Assembly: GCA_934667465.1 (NCBI GenBank)
Contig: CAKUMG010000208.1
Coordinates: 1 to 8,386, forward strand
DNA length: 8,386 nucleotides
From: an uncultured Actinoplanes sp.
GTDB lineage: Bacteria; Actinomycetota; Actinomycetes; Mycobacteriales; Micromonosporaceae
Direction: 5' to 3'
A program made the position numbers and the translations under genes. Positions 7,267-8,386 of this stretch are shown piece by piece. The notes below the pieces were generated by a model. The model was not told the origin of the DNA. It saw only the letters and a program-made list of their open reading frames with translations, and did no database searches. Position 1 is the stretch's first letter. Each line of letters opens with the position of its first letter.

Positions 7267-8386
7267 TCAGTCTCTCGTGCGCGCGCCGCCTCCGATCTCC
7301 GTCTCGCGGGCGGTCTCGTGGGCGGTCTCGCGGTGGTGGAGGGCGAGCCAGATTCGGTCGCGGGTCAGCGGCAGCTCGGTGAAGCGGATGCCCGTCGCGT
7401 CCCGGACCGCGTTCGCCAGCGCGGGCGCGACCGGGTTGTACGGGCTCTCGCTCATCGACTTGGCGCCCAGCGGCCCGATCGCGTCGTCCGTGTCCGCGAA
7501 CACCACCTCGGTGCGCGGCACGTCGGCGAAGCTCGGCAGGTGGTACTGGCGGAACCCCACCGTCTGCACGGTTCCGTGCTCGTCCAGCACCATGCGCTCG
7601 GTCAGCGCCGACCCCAGCGCCTGCGCGACCCCGCCCTCGACCTGCCCCCGGCACTGCAACGGGTTCAGCACCCGCCCCGCGTCGGCACTGTGCACGCTCC
7701 GCAGGATGCGCAGCTCGCCTGTCCCGGGGTCGATCGCCACCCGGAACCACTGCGCGTTGAAGGCCACCGACCGCGGCGTCCCCGTCCACCGCCCCGCCCC
7801 GCTGACCGGCCCGCCGGCGGCGACCTCCGCCAGGCTCACCCGCGACCCGTCCGCCCGCACCACGTGGTCCCGCTCGAGCGTCAGCCCGCCGGCCCGCGCC
7901 AGGACCGCCACCCGCAGCGCCCGCGCGGCCCGCAGCACCGCCTGCCCCGCCACGACCACCCCGGTCGACGCGAACGCCCCGGTGTCGTGGCCGACCACAT
8001 CGGTGTCCGACTGCCGCACCGCGATCCGGTCCGGTGTCGTGCCGAGCTCGTCCGCCGCCAGCTGCACGTGCACGGTCGTGCTGCCGTTCCCGAACTCCGC
8101 CGTCCCCACCGCGATCTCGTACCGGCCCCCGGCGACCAGGCTCACGGTCGCGTCCGCGAAGTGCCCGCCCGGCGGCCCCGCCGCGATCATCGCGATGGCC
8201 ATCCCGTCCCCGGTGAGCCAGCCTTCCGGCGCCCTCTCCTCCGCCGGGCCGTCGCCGCCGCCGTCGGCATGCGGCTCCGCGCCGTCGGCGTGCGGTTCCG
8301 CGGCGGCGTGCGGCTCTACGGCGGGGTGTGGTCCCGCGGCGAGGTGCGGTTCCGCGGTGGCGTGCGGTTCGGCGGTGGCGTGCGGC
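7267..8386 (-). CDS. Molybdopterin-binding subunit of a xanthine dehydrogenase/aldehyde oxidase family enzyme, C-terminal part
   Basis: These enzymes hydroxylate purines or aldehydes at a molybdenum cofactor in the cytoplasm, usually with FAD and 2Fe-2S partner subunits, which are not in view. The visible part is 372 residues and ends at TGA 7269-7267. Family motifs, in order, are GWLTGDGMAIAM, PPGGHFADATV, VGTAEFGNGSTTVHVQ, DTGAFASTGVVVAGQAVLRAA, HSADAGRVLNPLQCRGQ, VEGGVAQALGSALTE and GAKSMSESPYNPVAPALANA. In the last motif the glutamate (codon 7449-7447) matches the catalytic Glu. The ATG at 8202 is internal: the frame has no stop from there to the window edge, and GWLTGDG just upstream belongs to the domain. 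Upstream of that is a histidine-containing hexapeptide repeat, unusual for the family. The tail (RETAHETARETE) is low-complexity. Whether it acts on xanthine, an aldehyde or another heterocycle cannot be told. Confidence 0.88.
   Translation of the reverse strand, partial: PHATAEPHATAEPHLAAGPHPAVEPHAAAEPHADGAEPHADGGGDGPAEERAPEGWLTGDGMAIAMIAAGPPGGHFADATVSLVAGGRYEIAVGTAEFGNGSTTVHVQLAADELGTTPDRIAVRQSDTDVVGHDTGAFASTGVVVAGQAVLRAARALRVAVLARAGGLTLERDHVVRADGSRVSLAEVAAGGPVSGAGRWTGTPRSVAFNAQWFRVAIDPGTGELRILRSVHSADAGRVLNPLQCRGQVEGGVAQALGSALTERMVLDEHGTVQTVGFRQYHLPSFADVPRTEVVFADTDDAIGPLGAKSMSESPYNPVAPALANAVRDATGIRFTELPLTRDRIWLALHHRETAHETARETEIGGGARTRD
7301..7336 (-). repeat. 12-base tandem repeat in the molybdoenzyme tail
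   Basis: Three 12-base units (7301-7312, 7313-7324, 7325-7336), each starting GTCTCG on the plus strand, encode the four-residue repeats RETA, HETA, RETE near the C-terminus. The repeat lies outside the conserved domain, so it is probably a dispensable extension. Confidence 0.7.
8263..8385 (-). repeat. 18-base tandem repeat encoding an EPHAxA hexapeptide array
   Basis: On the minus strand, Pro-His pairs have their proline codons at 8383, 8365, 8347, 8329, 8311, 8293 and 8272 (upper coordinate two bases higher). The spacing is exactly 18 bases five times and then 21. In protein order the units are PHATA, EPHATA, EPHLAA, GPHPAV, EPHAAA, EPHADGA and EPHADGGG, then an acidic linker into the conserved GWLTGDG. 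The array runs off the right edge, so its full length is unknown. Confidence 0.9.

Noticed and set aside
6453..7382. Plus-strand open frame over the CBM42 region and the intergenic array
   Set aside because: It is Arg/Pro-rich and motif-free, starts inside the second GH43 gene out of frame, and runs through tandem repeats.
6998..7789. Minus-strand open frame overlapping the molybdoenzyme in another phase
   Set aside because: It is a GC-driven shadow of the molybdoenzyme gene and the tandem array. Only its similarity to the enzyme's tail is of interest, and that is reported separately.
8200..8202. ATG at 8202 as the start of the molybdoenzyme gene
   Set aside because: The frame has no stop from there to the window edge, and conserved family sequence (GWLTGDG) lies just upstream, so this Met is internal.

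Overview
This window comes from a very GC-rich genome. Third codon positions are almost all G or C, GTG starts are common, and the genes have actinobacterial character. A member of the Micromonosporaceae or a related soil actinomycete would fit, but that narrower placement is inference only.

Layout, left to right. (1) Bases 1-642 are the 3' end of an ABC exporter gene, most like the CydC half of the CydDC thiol exporter. (2) Bases 643-815 are a regulatory leader. A weak promoter is followed by a well-formed S-adenosylhomocysteine (SAH) riboswitch aptamer. Its pseudoknot strand overlaps an anti-Shine-Dalgarno strand, so it reads as a translational ON switch. (3) Bases 816-4418 are metH, a complete cobalamin-dependent methionine synthase of 1200 residues. 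(4) Bases 4419-4666 hold a strong hairpin terminator and a cluster of short direct repeats, with no gene. (5) Bases 4667-4771 are a promoter region with a perfect TTGACA -35 box and two LacI-family-like operator sequences. (6) Bases 4772-7056 are a two-gene operon of secreted family-43 glycoside hydrolases. The first has a Sec signal. The second has a Tat-like signal and a C-terminal arabinose-binding AbfB/CBM42 module. The genes overlap by 4 bases. (7) Bases 7057-7266 are a convergent intergenic region with two GC hairpins and a 21-base tandem array. (8) From 7267 to the right edge, on the minus strand, is the C-terminal part of a xanthine dehydrogenase/aldehyde oxidase family molybdopterin subunit. 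Its reading frame stays open to the window edge through an unusual hexapeptide repeat.

How the genes fit together. SAH is the by-product of SAM-dependent methylation and is split to homocysteine, the substrate of MetH. An SAH-activated switch on metH therefore turns on remethylation when SAH accumulates. The GH43 pair looks like an arabinan or arabinoxylan scavenging operon under sugar-responsive LacI-type control. The ABC exporter and the molybdoenzyme have no evident link to these two units.

The most noteworthy signals are the SAH riboswitch on metH and the histidine-containing hexapeptide repeat inside the molybdoenzyme. Next come the operator-bearing GH43 promoter and several tandem or direct repeats at gene borders. 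I do not see a clearly new multi-gene system here.
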